A DNA stretch of 64,000 nt from Flagellimonas oceanensis (GTDB lineage: Bacteria; Bacteroidota; Bacteroidia; Flavobacteriales; Flavobacteriaceae), in the NCBI RefSeq assembly GCF_003992595.1, contig NZ_RZNA01000040.1:331603-395602 (forward strand), written 5' to 3'. Under the pieces are notes generated by a model. The model ran no database searches, had not been told where the DNA came from, and saw only the letters and a list, made by a program, of their open reading frames with translations. The translations under genes and the position numbers were made by a program. Shown piece after piece: positions 9,718 to 19,703 of the stretch; the stretch's first letter is position 1; each line of letters starts with the position of its first letter.

Positions 9718-10827
9718 TTATTTGCCTCCGTACAATTTATAAACTTCTGAACCAGCACTAAGAAAGGCACCTGCGCCATATACTTCGGTTTTGTTTGGCC
9801 AAGCTTTTCCCGGAGCCGCCCCAATAGGTTGTACATATCCGAGCATACCTTTTTCATTCACATGGTTCACTAATGCTTTCCAAGCTTTTTCAATAGCAGG
9901 GCCGTAGGTTTTTTTGTCCAATATACCTCTGTTAATGCCCCAAGCAAGTCCGTATACATAAAACGAAGTACCACTTGTTTCTGGGGTGGGATAATATTTC
10001 TGGCCTAATAAACTCATTGCCCAATGCCCTTCAGGTGTCTGTATCTTCAACAGTTTGGCAGCCATTTTTTCGAAAATATCCCTAAAATAAAGGTGTTCTT
10101 CGCTCCCAGGTTCTAGTTCGTTCATGATGTTTGCCAATCCCGCAAAAACCCAACCATTGCCACGAGACCAAAATATTTTGGTGCCATTATTCAATTGGCC
10201 CATATAACTTTCATCACGATAGTAAAGATGCTCTTCTTCATCAAACAGAAAATCAGTGGTCGCCTTGAATTCATTCATCATAAAGTCAAGGTATTTCCTT
10301 TCTCCTGTAATGTTGTACAGTTTAGCCCAAACAGGAGGGGACATAAAGAGCGCATCGCACCAATTCCAACGAGATTGGTGGTATGGGGTTCTCCATTTCA
10401 ATGAAGTTTTGGCCGGATGGTACATGATAAAGTTGAACTGCTCTTTTGTGGGTTCCATCATTTTTGAGTCTTTATATTTCCTGTACAGTTCCAAATAAAG
10501 CTGTCCTACAGTATGATCATCCGCATGATAGATCCGATTGTGCAACTTCCAATCACTGAATTCGCCAATGGTTTTTAGCCATACGTAGTATTTGTCATTT
10601 TCCGCCATTGCAGCCCACTTTACCATACCAACGTAGAGAGCTCCATTTGTCCAATCGAGAGGATGGTGTGGATTATCATAGGTGTAAGCGTCCCGATAAT
10701 GGTCAATTTGCCAATCCGCGACTTTTTTCATGGTGGCCTTGACCTCTTCTGGTTTGATTTTTTGTGAAAAAGACAAACTTGAAATGAGTAGCATGCATCC
10801 TACTAAGGCGGTTTTAAGGTTGGTCAT
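9718..10827 (-). CDS. Glycoside hydrolase family 88/105, unsaturated uronyl hydrolase-like
   Basis: 369 aa with a signal peptide (CMLLISSLSFSQ), so probably periplasmic. GH88/105 enzymes remove the unsaturated uronic acid left by polysaccharide lyases, through hydration of the double bond. The alpha/alpha-barrel motifs are visible: HADDHTVGQLYLELY and RWNWCDALFMSPPVWAKL carry the two likely catalytic Asp residues, and WSRGNGWVFAGLANIMNEL is the conserved WxRGNGW segment. The substrate (rhamnogalacturonan, ulvan or other) cannot be read. There is no susC/susD nearby, so it stands outside a polysaccharide utilisation locus. Confidence 0.9.
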   Translation of the reverse strand: MTNLKTALVGCMLLISSLSFSQKIKPEEVKATMKKVADWQIDHYRDAYTYDNPHHPLDWTNGALYVGMVKWAAMAENDKYYVWLKTIGEFSDWKLHNRIYHADDHTVGQLYLELYRKYKDSKMMEPTKEQFNFIMYHPAKTSLKWRTPYHQSRWNWCDALFMSPPVWAKLYNITGERKYLDFMMNEFKATTDFLFDEEEHLYYRDESYMGQLNNGTKIFWSRGNGWVFAGLANIMNELEPGSEEHLYFRDIFEKMAAKLLKIQTPEGHWAMSLLGQKYYPTPETSGTSFYVYGLAWGINRGILDKKTYGPAIEKAWKALVNHVNEKGMLGYVQPIGAAPGKAWPNKTEVYGAGAFLSAGSEVYKLYGGK

Positions 10828-10874
10828 TTTATATTCTTTTTTATGTCAATGGTTGTGTTTGACAATTTAATACT

Positions 10875-12299
10875 TTAACAATCACTCAAAAACACACCGA
10901 CAGCAAGACCCCCTTCGGAGGTTTCTTTGTATTTAGAGTTCATGTCTTTTGCGGTCTCCCACATCGTGTTCACTACCTTGTCCAAAGGAACTTTAGCTTC
11001 TTTTGGGTCGGTGTCCAGAGCCAATTCCGCTGCATTTATCGCTTTAATGGCTCCCATGGCATTACGTTCTATACAAGGAACCTGAACCAAACCGCCAATA
11101 GGGTCACAGGTGAGACCTAAATGATGTTCCATCGCAATTTCGGCAGCTATCAATACTTGCTCGGGAGTGCCTCCCATCAATTCCGTTAATCCAGCGGCGG
11201 CCATGGCGGATGATACGCCTATTTCGGCTTGGCACCCTCCCATAGCTGCGGAGATGGTAGCGCCTTTTTTAAAAATGCTGCCCACTTCACTGGCCACTAG
11301 AAGGAACTGTTTCACGTCATCAAAATTGGCATCATGGTTTTCGATGACCATGTAATACATCAATACAGCGGGAATAACGCCAGCGCTTCCGTTGGTTGGC
11401 GCGGTAACCACTCGTCCCAAGGAGGCATTCACTTCATTTACGCTGAGCGCAAAACAGCTTACCCATTTAATTATTTGTCGGAACCTGACCTCTGTATCGC
11501 GAATACTTTCCAACCACTCCTGCGGAGTGGAGTAGGAGACGTCCCCTTTTAGTTTTTGATGCATTTCATAGGCACGACGTTTAACATTCAACCCACCAGG
11601 AAGCTTTCCTTCGGTATGGCAGCCTGTAAACATGCATTCCAACATGGTATTCCAGATTCGGGCAATACCTTCGTCAATTTCGGTGTCTGTCCGAAGTGAT
11701 AGTTCATTTTCCATCACAATGGTGGAAATGGATTTATTTTGGGCATTGCAATGCCGGAGTAACTCATCCCCAGTTTTTACGGGATGTGGAAAGGTTTTGA
11801 ATGTTTCTTTGTTCTCTTTGGCATGGATACGCTCTTCCTTAACAACAAATCCACCTCCAATGGAATAGTACGTTTCGGATATGGTTTTGCCGTTGGACAG
11901 TTCGGCTTCAAATAGCATTCCGTTGGCATGGAAGGGAAGAAATTCCTTTTTAAAGAGGATATCATGCTGAAAACTGAAGGGAATCTCTCTTTTTCCACCG
12001 AAATTGAGTTTGTTTTCAGCCTTGATGCTGTCAATTCTTCCTGAAATGCTGTCAATCTCTACAGTCTCCGGGTCGGTGCCCAATAGACCCATGACCACGG
12101 CAATATCGGTGGCGTGCCCTTTCCCGGTAAGGCAAAGGGAGCCGTACAGGTATGCCTTGATGGTTTGCACATCATCAAAAACATGCTGCTCTTCAAGTTC
12201 GGCAATCCAGCGTTCAGCGGCACGCCAAGGACCAAGGGTATGAGAGCTGGAAGGCCCTACACCAATTTTCAGCATATCAAACACACTAATACACTCCAT
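10875..12299 (-). CDS. sdaA: L-serine ammonia-lyase, single-chain iron-sulfur type
   Basis: 474 aa. It deaminates L-serine to pyruvate with a [4Fe-4S] cluster. The N-terminal beta domain begins [20 protein letters not shown]. The alpha domain carries the cluster-binding cysteines in the usual contexts: [31 protein letters not shown] and [21 protein letters not shown]. Length matches the fused bacterial form. It stands alone; a 231-nt gap separates it from divergent dnaK. Confidence 0.95.
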   Translation of the reverse strand: MECISVFDMLKIGVGPSSSHTLGPWRAAERWIAELEEQHVFDDVQTIKAYLYGSLCLTGKGHATDIAVVMGLLGTDPETVEIDSISGRIDSIKAENKLNFGGKREIPFSFQHDILFKKEFLPFHANGMLFEAELSNGKTISETYYSIGGGFVVKEERIHAKENKETFKTFPHPVKTGDELLRHCNAQNKSISTIVMENELSLRTDTEIDEGIARIWNTMLECMFTGCHTEGKLPGGLNVKRRAYEMHQKLKGDVSYSTPQEWLESIRDTEVRFRQIIKWVSCFALSVNEVNASLGRVVTAPTNGSAGVIPAVLMYYMVIENHDANFDDVKQFLLVASEVGSIFKKGATISAAMGGCQAEIGVSSAMAAAGLTELMGGTPEQVLIAAEIAMEHHLGLTCDPIGGLVQVPCIERNAMGAIKAINAAELALDTDPKEAKVPLDKVVNTMWETAKDMNSKYKETSEGGLAVGVFLSDC

Positions 12300-12530
12300 A
12301 AACTCAATTTACAGTTTCAAATATAGGAAGCTAAACGGGATAAAATCGCGGATTTTTAAATATACAAGTCGCTTTTTCAATATTCGTTTTGACATCTTCA
12401 AGAGAGTCAAGGTATTCAAGGGTTTTGGCAATAATCTGACACCTTGTCATATTCTAGGCCATGGCATAATCATTGACATTTTATGAGCGAGATAAAAAAG
12501 AATTTTTAAACAGATATAACTTTAGATACG

Positions 12531-14459
12531 ATGAGCAAGATTATAGGTATAGACTTAGGTACAACCAACTCCTGCGTCTCTGTAATGGAAGGTAACGAGC
12601 CCGTGGTAATTCCAAATGCCGAAGGTAAGCGAACTACTCCATCGATGATCGCATTTGTTGAAGGTGGGGAAATCAAGGTCGGTGACCCAGCAAAAAGACA
12701 AGCGGTGACCAACCCTCACAAAACGATTTATTCCATCAAGCGATTTATGGGTAACAAATACTCAGAATCCAGCAAGGAGGCACAAAGGGTACCTTATAAG
12801 GTAACAAAAGGTGACAACGATACGCCACGAGTGGACGTGGACGGTCGTTTGTACACCCCACAAGAATTGTCTGCCATGATTCTTCAAAAAATGAAGAAGA
12901 CCGCAGAAGATTACTTGGGACAAGATGTAACGAGAGCGGTAATTACGGTTCCTGCATACTTTAACGATTCACAAAGACAGGCCACCAAAGAAGCTGGTGA
13001 AATCGCAGGTCTTACTGTAGAGCGTATTATCAACGAACCAACGGCCGCATCTTTGGCATACGGACTTGATAAAAAAGACACAGAACAAAAAATAGTGGTG
13101 TTTGACTTTGGTGGTGGTACGCACGACGTTTCCATTTTGGAATTGGGTGACGGTGTATTCGAAGTATTGGCCACAGATGGTGATACCCACTTGGGTGGTG
13201 ACGACGTTGACCAAAAAATCATTGATTGGTTAGCCGAAGAGTTCAAGAAAGATGAAGATATGGACCTTCGTGAAGACCCCATGGCGCTTCAGCGTTTGCG
13301 GGAAGCTGCCGAAAAGGCCAAAATTGAGTTGTCTTCTTCTGCACAGACAGAAATCAACTTGCCTTACGTTACAGCGACGTCTTCAGGACCAAAACACTTG
13401 GTAAGAACATTGTCCCGTTCCAAATTTGAGCAATTGATCGCCGATTTGGTAAAAAGAACAATTGATCCCTGTGAGAAAGCATTGAAGTCTGCAGGACTTT
13501 CAAAAAGCGATATAGACGAGATTATCTTGGTAGGTGGTTCTACCCGTATCCCTGCGGTACAGGAAGCCGTTGAGAAGTTCTTCGGTAAAAAACCATCAAA
13601 AGGTGTAAACCCAGATGAGGTTGTGGCCATTGGTGCCGCTATCCAGGGTGGTGTATTGACGGGAGACGTGAAAGACGTGCTTTTGTTGGATGTTACCCCA
13701 CTTTCTTTGGGTATCGAAACCATGGGAAGTGTGTTCACGAAATTGATCGAGGCGAACACGACAATCCCGACCAAGAAATCACAGGTATTCTCTACTGCAG
13801 CGGATAACCAACCTTCGGTTGAAATCCACGTACTGCAAGGGGAAAGACCGATGGCAGCGGATAACAAGACCATTGGTAGGTTCCACTTGGATGGTATTCC
13901 ACCAGCACCAAGAGGTACACCTCAAATTGAAGTGACCTTTGATATTGATGCGAACGGTATCATCAAGGTTTCTGCAACGGATAAAGCTACTGGTAAGTCG
14001 CAAGACATCCGAATCGAGGCTTCTTCCGGTTTGACCGAGGAAGAAATCGAAAAGATGAAAGCAGAAGCTGAGGCCAATGCCGATGCGGATAAAAAGGCCA
14101 AGGAGACTGCCGATAAATTGAACGAGGCTGATGCCATGATCTTCCAAACGGAAAAGCAATTGAGCGAGTTTGGCGATAAATTGTCCGATGACAAGAAAAA
14201 GCCAATCGAAGAGGCTTTGGAAGAGTTGAAGAAAGCTTATGAAGGCAAAGACCTAGCGGTTATTGAGCCTGCTTTGGAAAAAATCAACGAAGCTTGGAAA
14301 GTAGCTTCTGAGGAAATGTACAAAGCACAGGCTGAAGCACAAGGTGGTGCAGCTGGAGCGGGAGCTTCTGGTGATGCTGCCGGTGGTGATACGGCCAATA
14401 ACGGTGGTGCCTCTGAAGGTGACAACGTGGAAGATGTCGACTTCGAAGAAGTGAAATAA
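12531..14459 (+). CDS. dnaK: Molecular chaperone DnaK (Hsp70)
   Basis: 642 aa. The N-terminal ATPase has [25 protein letters not shown] and [13 protein letters not shown]. Here the phosphate-2 loop reads GGGTHD where most homologues have GGGTFD. The substrate-binding domain has [16 protein letters not shown], and the C-terminus ends in a Gly/Ala-rich tail with an acidic EDVDFEEVK end. dnaJ and grpE are not adjacent. A weak TAACTTTA element lies upstream, but I could not pair it with a -33 box. It is followed by a strong hairpin terminator. Confidence 0.98.
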   Translation: MSKIIGIDLGTTNSCVSVMEGNEPVVIPNAEGKRTTPSMIAFVEGGEIKVGDPAKRQAVTNPHKTIYSIKRFMGNKYSESSKEAQRVPYKVTKGDNDTPRVDVDGRLYTPQELSAMILQKMKKTAEDYLGQDVTRAVITVPAYFNDSQRQATKEAGEIAGLTVERIINEPTAASLAYGLDKKDTEQKIVVFDFGGGTHDVSILELGDGVFEVLATDGDTHLGGDDVDQKIIDWLAEEFKKDEDMDLREDPMALQRLREAAEKAKIELSSSAQTEINLPYVTATSSGPKHLVRTLSRSKFEQLIADLVKRTIDPCEKALKSAGLSKSDIDEIILVGGSTRIPAVQEAVEKFFGKKPSKGVNPDEVVAIGAAIQGGVLTGDVKDVLLLDVTPLSLGIETMGSVFTKLIEANTTIPTKKSQVFSTAADNQPSVEIHVLQGERPMAADNKTIGRFHLDGIPPAPRGTPQIEVTFDIDANGIIKVSATDKATGKSQDIRIEASSGLTEEEIEKMKAEAEANADADKKAKETADKLNEADAMIFQTEKQLSEFGDKLSDDKKKPIEEALEELKKAYEGKDLAVIEPALEKINEAWKVASEEMYKAQAEAQGGAAGAGASGDAAGGDTANNGGASEGDNVEDVDFEEVK

Positions 14460-14479
14460 TTCAAATACATTGAATATAT

Positions 14480-14514
14480 AAAAAAGCCCTGGCGATTTCG
14501 CCAGGGCTTTTTTG
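14480..14514 (+). terminator. Rho-independent terminator of dnaK
   Basis: AAAAAAGCCCTGGCG-attt-CGCCAGGGCTTTTTT: a perfect GC-rich stem with an A-tract before and a T-tract after, 20 nt past the dnaK stop. It is symmetric enough to work on both strands. Confidence 0.92.
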
Positions 14515-14672
14515 TTTTCAACCCCCATCAATCTCAGTTTTGCAGGTTCAAAAGGATGAAGGCCACCTAACTATTTTTCTTTATATTTAAACAATACAGT
14601 AATAGTTGATAACAGCTTCTTTTTATCTTTTTCAAAATTTACCCCTTTATTTGAGAAGCCATAACTGATACG

Positions 14673-17075
14673 ATGAAAAACAACAGGGAAAGACCTTTTA
14701 CATTTTTTATTATTTGTTTCCTGACAATGGTTATTGGTTCGGCTTCGGCTCAAAACTCAGTTTTTGACCATAAAAATGCTCGCTGGGATGAGTTTTCATT
14801 CAATTTTCAGGATAATTTCCAAGATTCACTGGCATTGTGGCCTGAGCGTGTCCTACTACAATTGGCCAATAGGAGGACAAACACTTACACACCTATCTTT
14901 TTTAAGGCTTATCTTTTCTCTGGGAACCTATCTGTACAAAATGGTAAAAGTGGAGTTCTGAATATAGAACTATTGGATGATGACGGGGCTTTGCTGAAGC
15001 GACAATTCCATAAAATAGTAAATGGAATGGTTCAGGGCCAGCTTGAATTGCCCAGGAACATAGTTTCGGGAAGGTATACTCTAAAAGCTTATACACGTTG
15101 GTCGCAAAACTATGGCCCTGATTTTGCCGCAAAGGAACAATTTCAAATCGGCGAATTGTCGCAAGATGAAAAATCGAATGGTGTTTCCGAAGTTTTTATC
15201 CTTCCAGAAGGAGGTACGTTTTTATCTGATCAAAAGAATAGACTTGTTATTGGAACTTCTGATGATTCCTCGGGAAAGGGAAGAATTGTAGATGAAAACA
15301 ATAGAGAAGTGGCTAAGGTATCCTTTTACTCATCCGATTTGGGCACGGCTATTCTTCAACCAAAACAAGGTAAAAGATATCGGCTACAGATGGAAGACGG
15401 CACCTTTTTTATGCTTCCAAAGGCAGAAACAGAGGGTTGTCTGCTGCATGTAAATAATTTGGATGAGGAATATGCCAAAATACATATTACCGCCTCAGAC
15501 AAAGTCCTTGAACAAGAAGTTACCTTGATCGGTACATCTGGCGGGATAAAATATTTCGAAAAAAAATTGAATTTTGATGATGGAAACACATTGGATGTGG
15601 AACTTCTCAAAACCAATTTTCCAGCAGGCATTTTTACTTTAAGGTTAGTTGATAATCTTGGTGCTGAATTGGCAAAAAGGCCCATTTTCATAAAAGGGAA
15701 AAAGCTTCAAATAGCTGTTGAGCCTATAGGTCTTGATAGTGAAACAGATATGAAAACTTACAGAATCAAGGTAAGGGATTTAAATAACAAACCTGTTAAG
15801 TCGAGATTGGCCATCAGTGTCAATGAGTATGATGCTGATTACGAAGGGTATTTGGATTTAGAGACTGTAAGACATAAGGATTCATCTACCAATACCTCGG
15901 GTAGTACCCATGCCTTAAGTAGAAGGAAGGAATCTTTTCTCAAAGACCTTGAAGCGCTATTGTCAAATGCGAAGGAGGGAGAACAGACATTGACTGAGGG
16001 TAATACGAGATTTCCATTTCAAAAAGGGTTGGAAATCGTTGGCCATGCCTATGACTTGAACAACCAGCTTTTAAGCAATACGACAATTCAATTTTTCGCC
16101 AAAAGCGAGGAAGAGATTTGGTTGGGCGAAGCCCAAAGTGATGCTCAGGGAATAGTGAGGTTAGAAGATATCCAAATAGAGGGTAGAGCTACGTTGGTTA
16201 CCAGAACCAAAGGTAGTGATGTTGCATCGAGATTGGTGCAGATTGTACCAATCGATATGATGGAGGAAAGGAAAAACGTCCTACTTCCCTATATGAAAAA
16301 AAATAAAGAACAGGCTAACACTGAGCCGTATATGGATGTAGAGCCTTTTGGTGGCAATTCTGAAAAAACAATTGAGCTTGAAGAAATTGAGATAGTGGAA
16401 AAAGCTCCTGAAAGGAAAAAAATGTCACCCTCCATTTATGGAATTGATGTGCCTTCAAACCGTATAAAACTTCAAGATCCCGTGAGACCTAAAAGTTTTG
16501 TGCAATTGCTTGCTGAGTTGCCCGGGGTTGTTGTAAGTGGAGCTGAAACACTGAATCCATCGGTTAGGGTTACAAGTGCTTCGGGGCCAATTTTATGGGT
16601 GTTGGATGGTTTTCCTTTATCTCAAGGAGGAGGAAAGAGAATAGACAGGGGTTATGGCGGAAATACCCAAAACCAATTGATGGATGTCATGGCGTTGACA
16701 AGCGCGAGAGATATTGAACGAATTGAGTTGCTGGTGGGAGCAGATGCATCCATTTATGGAACTAGGGGCTCTGGAGGAGTTATCGCAATTTACACTAGAA
16801 GAGGAGACGAATTGGAATATGTTCCACGAAAAGAAAGCGAATTGGTTTTTGAGGGATATATGCCCACACTTGATTTCAATGACTATGTAAATGAGCTTTC
16901 CAAAAGGAAGGAAAATAAATTGAACCTGTCATACTGGAATCCAAATTTGGAAACTGATGATAATGGGGAAGCGATTATTCAAGTGCCCAAGAAGAAAGAT
17001 CTCTCTAGAATAAAGGTAGAGATAAGTGCAATTTCGACTAAGGGAAGGATAGGAATGGCGAGTAAAGTTTTTTGA
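14673..17075 (+). CDS. Plug-domain protein with macroglobulin-like N-terminal region, no beta-barrel
   Basis: 800 aa with a signal peptide (FLTMVIGSASAQNS). The first about 550 residues are strand-rich repeats resembling MG2/alpha-2-macroglobulin modules (FFKAYLFSGNLSVQNGKSG, SGRYTLKAYTRW, FPAGIFTLRLVD). Around residues 600-715 there is a TonB-receptor plug domain (LLAELPGVVVSG, ILWVLDGFPLS, IERIELLVGADASIYGTRG, SGGVIAIYTRR). The remaining about 85 residues cannot form a 22-strand barrel, so it is not a transporter by itself. Such proteins recur in Bacteroidota; I infer a periplasmic scaffold or partner of outer-membrane complexes. It stands alone and is followed by a terminator. Confidence 0.8.
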   Translation: MKNNRERPFTFFIICFLTMVIGSASAQNSVFDHKNARWDEFSFNFQDNFQDSLALWPERVLLQLANRRTNTYTPIFFKAYLFSGNLSVQNGKSGVLNIELLDDDGALLKRQFHKIVNGMVQGQLELPRNIVSGRYTLKAYTRWSQNYGPDFAAKEQFQIGELSQDEKSNGVSEVFILPEGGTFLSDQKNRLVIGTSDDSSGKGRIVDENNREVAKVSFYSSDLGTAILQPKQGKRYRLQMEDGTFFMLPKAETEGCLLHVNNLDEEYAKIHITASDKVLEQEVTLIGTSGGIKYFEKKLNFDDGNTLDVELLKTNFPAGIFTLRLVDNLGAELAKRPIFIKGKKLQIAVEPIGLDSETDMKTYRIKVRDLNNKPVKSRLAISVNEYDADYEGYLDLETVRHKDSSTNTSGSTHALSRRKESFLKDLEALLSNAKEGEQTLTEGNTRFPFQKGLEIVGHAYDLNNQLLSNTTIQFFAKSEEEIWLGEAQSDAQGIVRLEDIQIEGRATLVTRTKGSDVASRLVQIVPIDMMEERKNVLLPYMKKNKEQANTEPYMDVEPFGGNSEKTIELEEIEIVEKAPERKKMSPSIYGIDVPSNRIKLQDPVRPKSFVQLLAELPGVVVSGAETLNPSVRVTSASGPILWVLDGFPLSQGGGKRIDRGYGGNTQNQLMDVMALTSARDIERIELLVGADASIYGTRGSGGVIAIYTRRGDELEYVPRKESELVFEGYMPTLDFNDYVNELSKRKENKLNLSYWNPNLETDDNGEAIIQVPKKKDLSRIKVEISAISTKGRIGMASKVF

Positions 17076-17094
17076 AACCCATGGATATAACAAT

Positions 17095-17122
17095 AAAACC
17101 CTGACGATTTCGTCAGGGTTTT
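17095..17122 (+). terminator. Bidirectional hairpin terminator between the plug protein and the regulator
   Basis: AAAACCCTGACG-attt-CGTCAGGGTTTTT: a perfect stem with A- and T-tracts, between the convergent stops at 17075 and 17144. It can serve both genes. It has the same GATTT-type tetraloop context as the dnaK terminator. Confidence 0.9.
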
Positions 17123-17143
17123 TACGTGAATTACGTTTTTAAG

Positions 17144-17788
17144 TTAGGCCGCATTCAACTGCTGCATTTCCATTTCCTTGAGTTTTCGCAACGCCTCCGA
17201 TTTGGAGTTCACGTTGAGTTTAACGTAGATGTTCTGTATATGAAAATTGACCGCGCTAGGGGTCACAAAAAGCTTGTCAGCAATCATTTTGTAAGTAAAG
17301 CCCTGAGTGAGTAGCTCAATGATTTCGTTTTCTTTTTTCGAGAACACATCAAAAGACTTGGTCTGGAATGAATCAATGATTTTTTTTGCCACATCCAGTT
17401 CCAAAGCAATGCCATGTTGCCCAAGGGCATCCAGCGCATTGAACAATCGGTCCTTGGTCATGGGTTTGATCAAGTAACCACTGGCCCCTTTTTTAAAGGC
17501 CTCTTTAATGAGCTTGAAATCATTTTTTTGGCTCATCATCAACACTTTGAGGTCTTTGTTCTTTCGATAAAAGTACTCTAAGCCATCAATGCCGGAAATT
17601 CCGTTCAATATGGCCTCACAGATGATAATATCTGGGTGGGACCGTCCAAAATTGGACAAAAGACCGTGAACGGAGCTGTAAACACCGTGGAGTTCGTACT
17701 GCTCATTATCAGTAAAGTACTGATGGTAAATGCCGCCAAGCGTATCATCGTTGTCGATGATGGCAATTTTTAAAACATTCGTTTTCAT
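17144..17788 (-). CDS. NarL/LuxR-type response regulator with Glu at the phosphoacceptor site
   Basis: 214 aa. The receiver domain is residues about 7-125 and the C-terminal LuxR HTH about 150-205 (KKENEIIELLTQGFTYKMIADKLFVTPSAVNFHIQNIYVKL). The acidic pocket (IIDNDD, residues 10-15), the conserved Ser (LMMSQK) and Lys (YLIKPM) are present. The residue aligned with the phosphorylated Asp is Glu58 (PDIIICEA instead of PDxxLxD). No histidine kinase gene lies next to it. I infer phosphorylation-independent or constitutive activity, but sequence alone cannot show this. The start MKTNVLKIAIIDND is the normal one. Confidence 0.9.
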   Translation of the reverse strand: MKTNVLKIAIIDNDDTLGGIYHQYFTDNEQYELHGVYSSVHGLLSNFGRSHPDIIICEAILNGISGIDGLEYFYRKNKDLKVLMMSQKNDFKLIKEAFKKGASGYLIKPMTKDRLFNALDALGQHGIALELDVAKKIIDSFQTKSFDVFSKKENEIIELLTQGFTYKMIADKLFVTPSAVNFHIQNIYVKLNVNSKSEALRKLKEMEMQQLNAA

Positions 17789-18472
17789 GATAAGAAAGAT
17801 TTGGGGGATTAATACTGTTACATAAGTGTATTGTAGGTTAAGTTTTGGACAATATCGTCCGTCGCCACATTTTTGAAGTTGGGATAAACCAAGGAAGTTT
17901 TGCTGATACGTTCACAATGAACAAAAGCAAGTCCTCCATTAAGGTTTTCTCCAAAAATGGGTGTAACCCTTTAAGGGGTTAAGTGCTGAAATCTGTGTTT
18001 GGTTGAGGTGTTACCTCATTAAAAAAGTAAGGTGAAAAGAGGTTTTGGGACGCCTTTTTTTCGTGTGTTGTAGTTTTTGTTCATGACATAATAGATTTGG
18101 GATTGTATTATTTCAATAGTGAATTTAGAATTTTTTAACTATTGAGCAGAATTTTTGTAGTGGTTTTCGTTCAAATGCACTTTTGGATACAATCCATCAG
18201 CTTGAAATGGAAGAGGAAGGAAGTGAATGTTTTAGGTGTAAAAAGTTGTTTTTCAACTAATTAAACAAAAAAATAGGATGCCGTCCCATCAGCATCCTAT
18301 TCTTGAAGTAAATCGGTCAGATTGAAATAATACAACCCGCTTTCTATGATAGTCTGTCAGTTTCCCCCTGTCTTTCTTATCATTGTCATGAGTGTTTCGA
18401 AACTCGGCTATGAAACAACATCAATGGACACTTCAGGTTTATTGACCGATTCAATAAGTATTTTAAGCAATT
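17789..18472. other. 684-nt intergenic region
   Basis: It lies between the regulator start (17788) and the PD40 protein stop (18473). I see no convincing gene. It is AT-rich, with an imperfect palindrome AACCCTTTAAGGGGTT at 17965-17980 and a terminator hairpin at 18265-18301. The ORF at 18346-18705 mostly overlaps the PD40 gene in antisense and looks like a shadow. The promoter of the regulator must lie in the right-hand part after 17788; I could not identify the boxes. Confidence 0.6.
18265..18301 (-). terminator. Terminator downstream of the PD40 protein gene
   Basis: AATAGGATGC (18272-18281) pairs with GCATCCTATT (18292-18301). On the minus strand the stem is followed by ATTTTTTTGTTT. It lies about 170 nt after the stop of the minus-strand gene at 18473. 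Confidence 0.8.
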
Positions 18473-19321
18473 TTATTCTTCGTCTTGGAATGATGTGTCT
18501 ACGTATTCGTAGGCTTTCTCATTCATTGCGGTTTGGAGTCCTGTATCTCCCTCAGCTACATCGTTGTACTGATCCCGCTTACTTGAACGTCCATACGCTA
18601 CGGTATATTGTGCTACTGTATTGTTATAACCTCTATTGGACACCACAAATCCCATCTTTTTCTCCGGGCTCAACTGAATGGCATACTCATCGCTATTACT
18701 GTTGATGTGCGCTCCTAAATTTACCGATGTAGTCAGGGAGTTCTTAACCACTTGTGAAGCATAAAGGTCCAGTCCGCCAAAACCATCTCTTCCTTCGGAA
18801 GCGAAGAACAACAGTGTTTCGTTATAGATGCTTGGGTAAAGCTCATCTTCCTTCGTGTTTACTTTGGGGCCAAGGTTCTTGGATACGCCCAAGCTTCCGT
18901 CTGCGGCAATGTCGGCCACATAGATATCATATTTACCAAAGGTTCCTTTCATATTGGAGGCAAAGAACAAGCGTGTTCCATCAGCGGTTACCGTAGGGTG
19001 TTTGGCTGAGTAGTGTTTTGGACATACTTCCAATTGGGTAATGTTGGTCCATTCGCCGTTTACTTTTTCGGCACGGTAAACGTGGTAAATCAATTCTTTT
19101 TTGGAGAACACACCGTAAAGTGGCTTTTCGTAGGTGCCTTTGCTAAAGTAGGCCGTTTTGCCATCTTTGGTAATCGACATGGAGGGAACATAACCATCAA
19201 CGGTGGAAACACTTCCTTCCATAGTGTCGTTGATCATTTTTTCATCTGCCTGTGCAAAAGTATTTTGACTGGCAAGTATCATTCCTGTAACAAGTAGACT
19301 GTAAATCGTAGATCGTGTCAT
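18473..19321 (-). CDS. Secreted PD40/WD40-like beta-propeller protein
   Basis: 282 aa with a signal peptide (LLVTGMILASQNTFAQ). The body has at least three PD40-like repeats: SMSITKDGKTAYFSKG, HPTVTADGTRLFFASN and YPSIYNETLLFFASEGRDGFGGLDLY. These resemble the propeller N-terminal to OmpA in Bacteroidota gliding and type IX secretion-associated proteins. There is no OmpA domain and no PorP/SprF gene next to it, so this is the stand-alone version. It is probably periplasmic and may bind peptidoglycan-proximal partners; the function is unknown. Confidence 0.8.
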   Translation of the reverse strand: MTRSTIYSLLVTGMILASQNTFAQADEKMINDTMEGSVSTVDGYVPSMSITKDGKTAYFSKGTYEKPLYGVFSKKELIYHVYRAEKVNGEWTNITQLEVCPKHYSAKHPTVTADGTRLFFASNMKGTFGKYDIYVADIAADGSLGVSKNLGPKVNTKEDELYPSIYNETLLFFASEGRDGFGGLDLYASQVVKNSLTTSVNLGAHINSNSDEYAIQLSPEKKMGFVVSNRGYNNTVAQYTVAYGRSSKRDQYNDVAEGDTGLQTAMNEKAYEYVDTSFQDEE

Positions 19322-19703
19322 GATGTATAGATTTGGGGGTTAATACATGGCAAAGATCAAAAACAATCAGCGCGAATACTTATCAATTTTTCATAGGTTT
19401 TCACTTTTAACGACTAAAAAGTGCAGTTTATCGAATATTTTTTAGCTGTTTAACACTCGAACAATCTAAAAAATGCATTTAAACGTTCCTTTTGTGTTTT
19501 TGAACGGATACTCAAATTATAGAACTATTCTTCTAAAAGTAACTTCTTACTATTGATTTTGTGACATGATCGTACTCGTTTTTATCCTATAAATCAGACA
19601 AATTGAATTATCTTCGCCTTTGCTGAAAATGCATCGATCTTTTCAGGATTGCTTTTCGTCTACTCTTGATTATCAACCTCAAACCCTAATTCACGGTCAC
19701 TGT
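19322..19703. other. 382-nt intergenic region between divergent genes
   Basis: It must contain the promoters of the PD40 protein (minus) and the antiporter (plus). A TATCTTCG element about 95 nt before the antiporter ATG resembles a -7 box, but no good TTTG partner is in place. I see no gene, RNA or terminator here. Confidence 0.4.

Noticed and set aside
12300-12530. CIRCE or sigma-32-type heat-shock element before dnaK
   Set aside because: No CIRCE inverted repeat or convincing -35/-10 pair could be found.
17965-17980. Operator from AACCCTTTAAGGGGTT
   Set aside because: Imperfect and isolated; no second copy or regulator to connect it with.
18346-18705. 119-aa plus-strand ORF
   Set aside because: Mostly antisense to the PD40 protein; composition and start are unconvincing.
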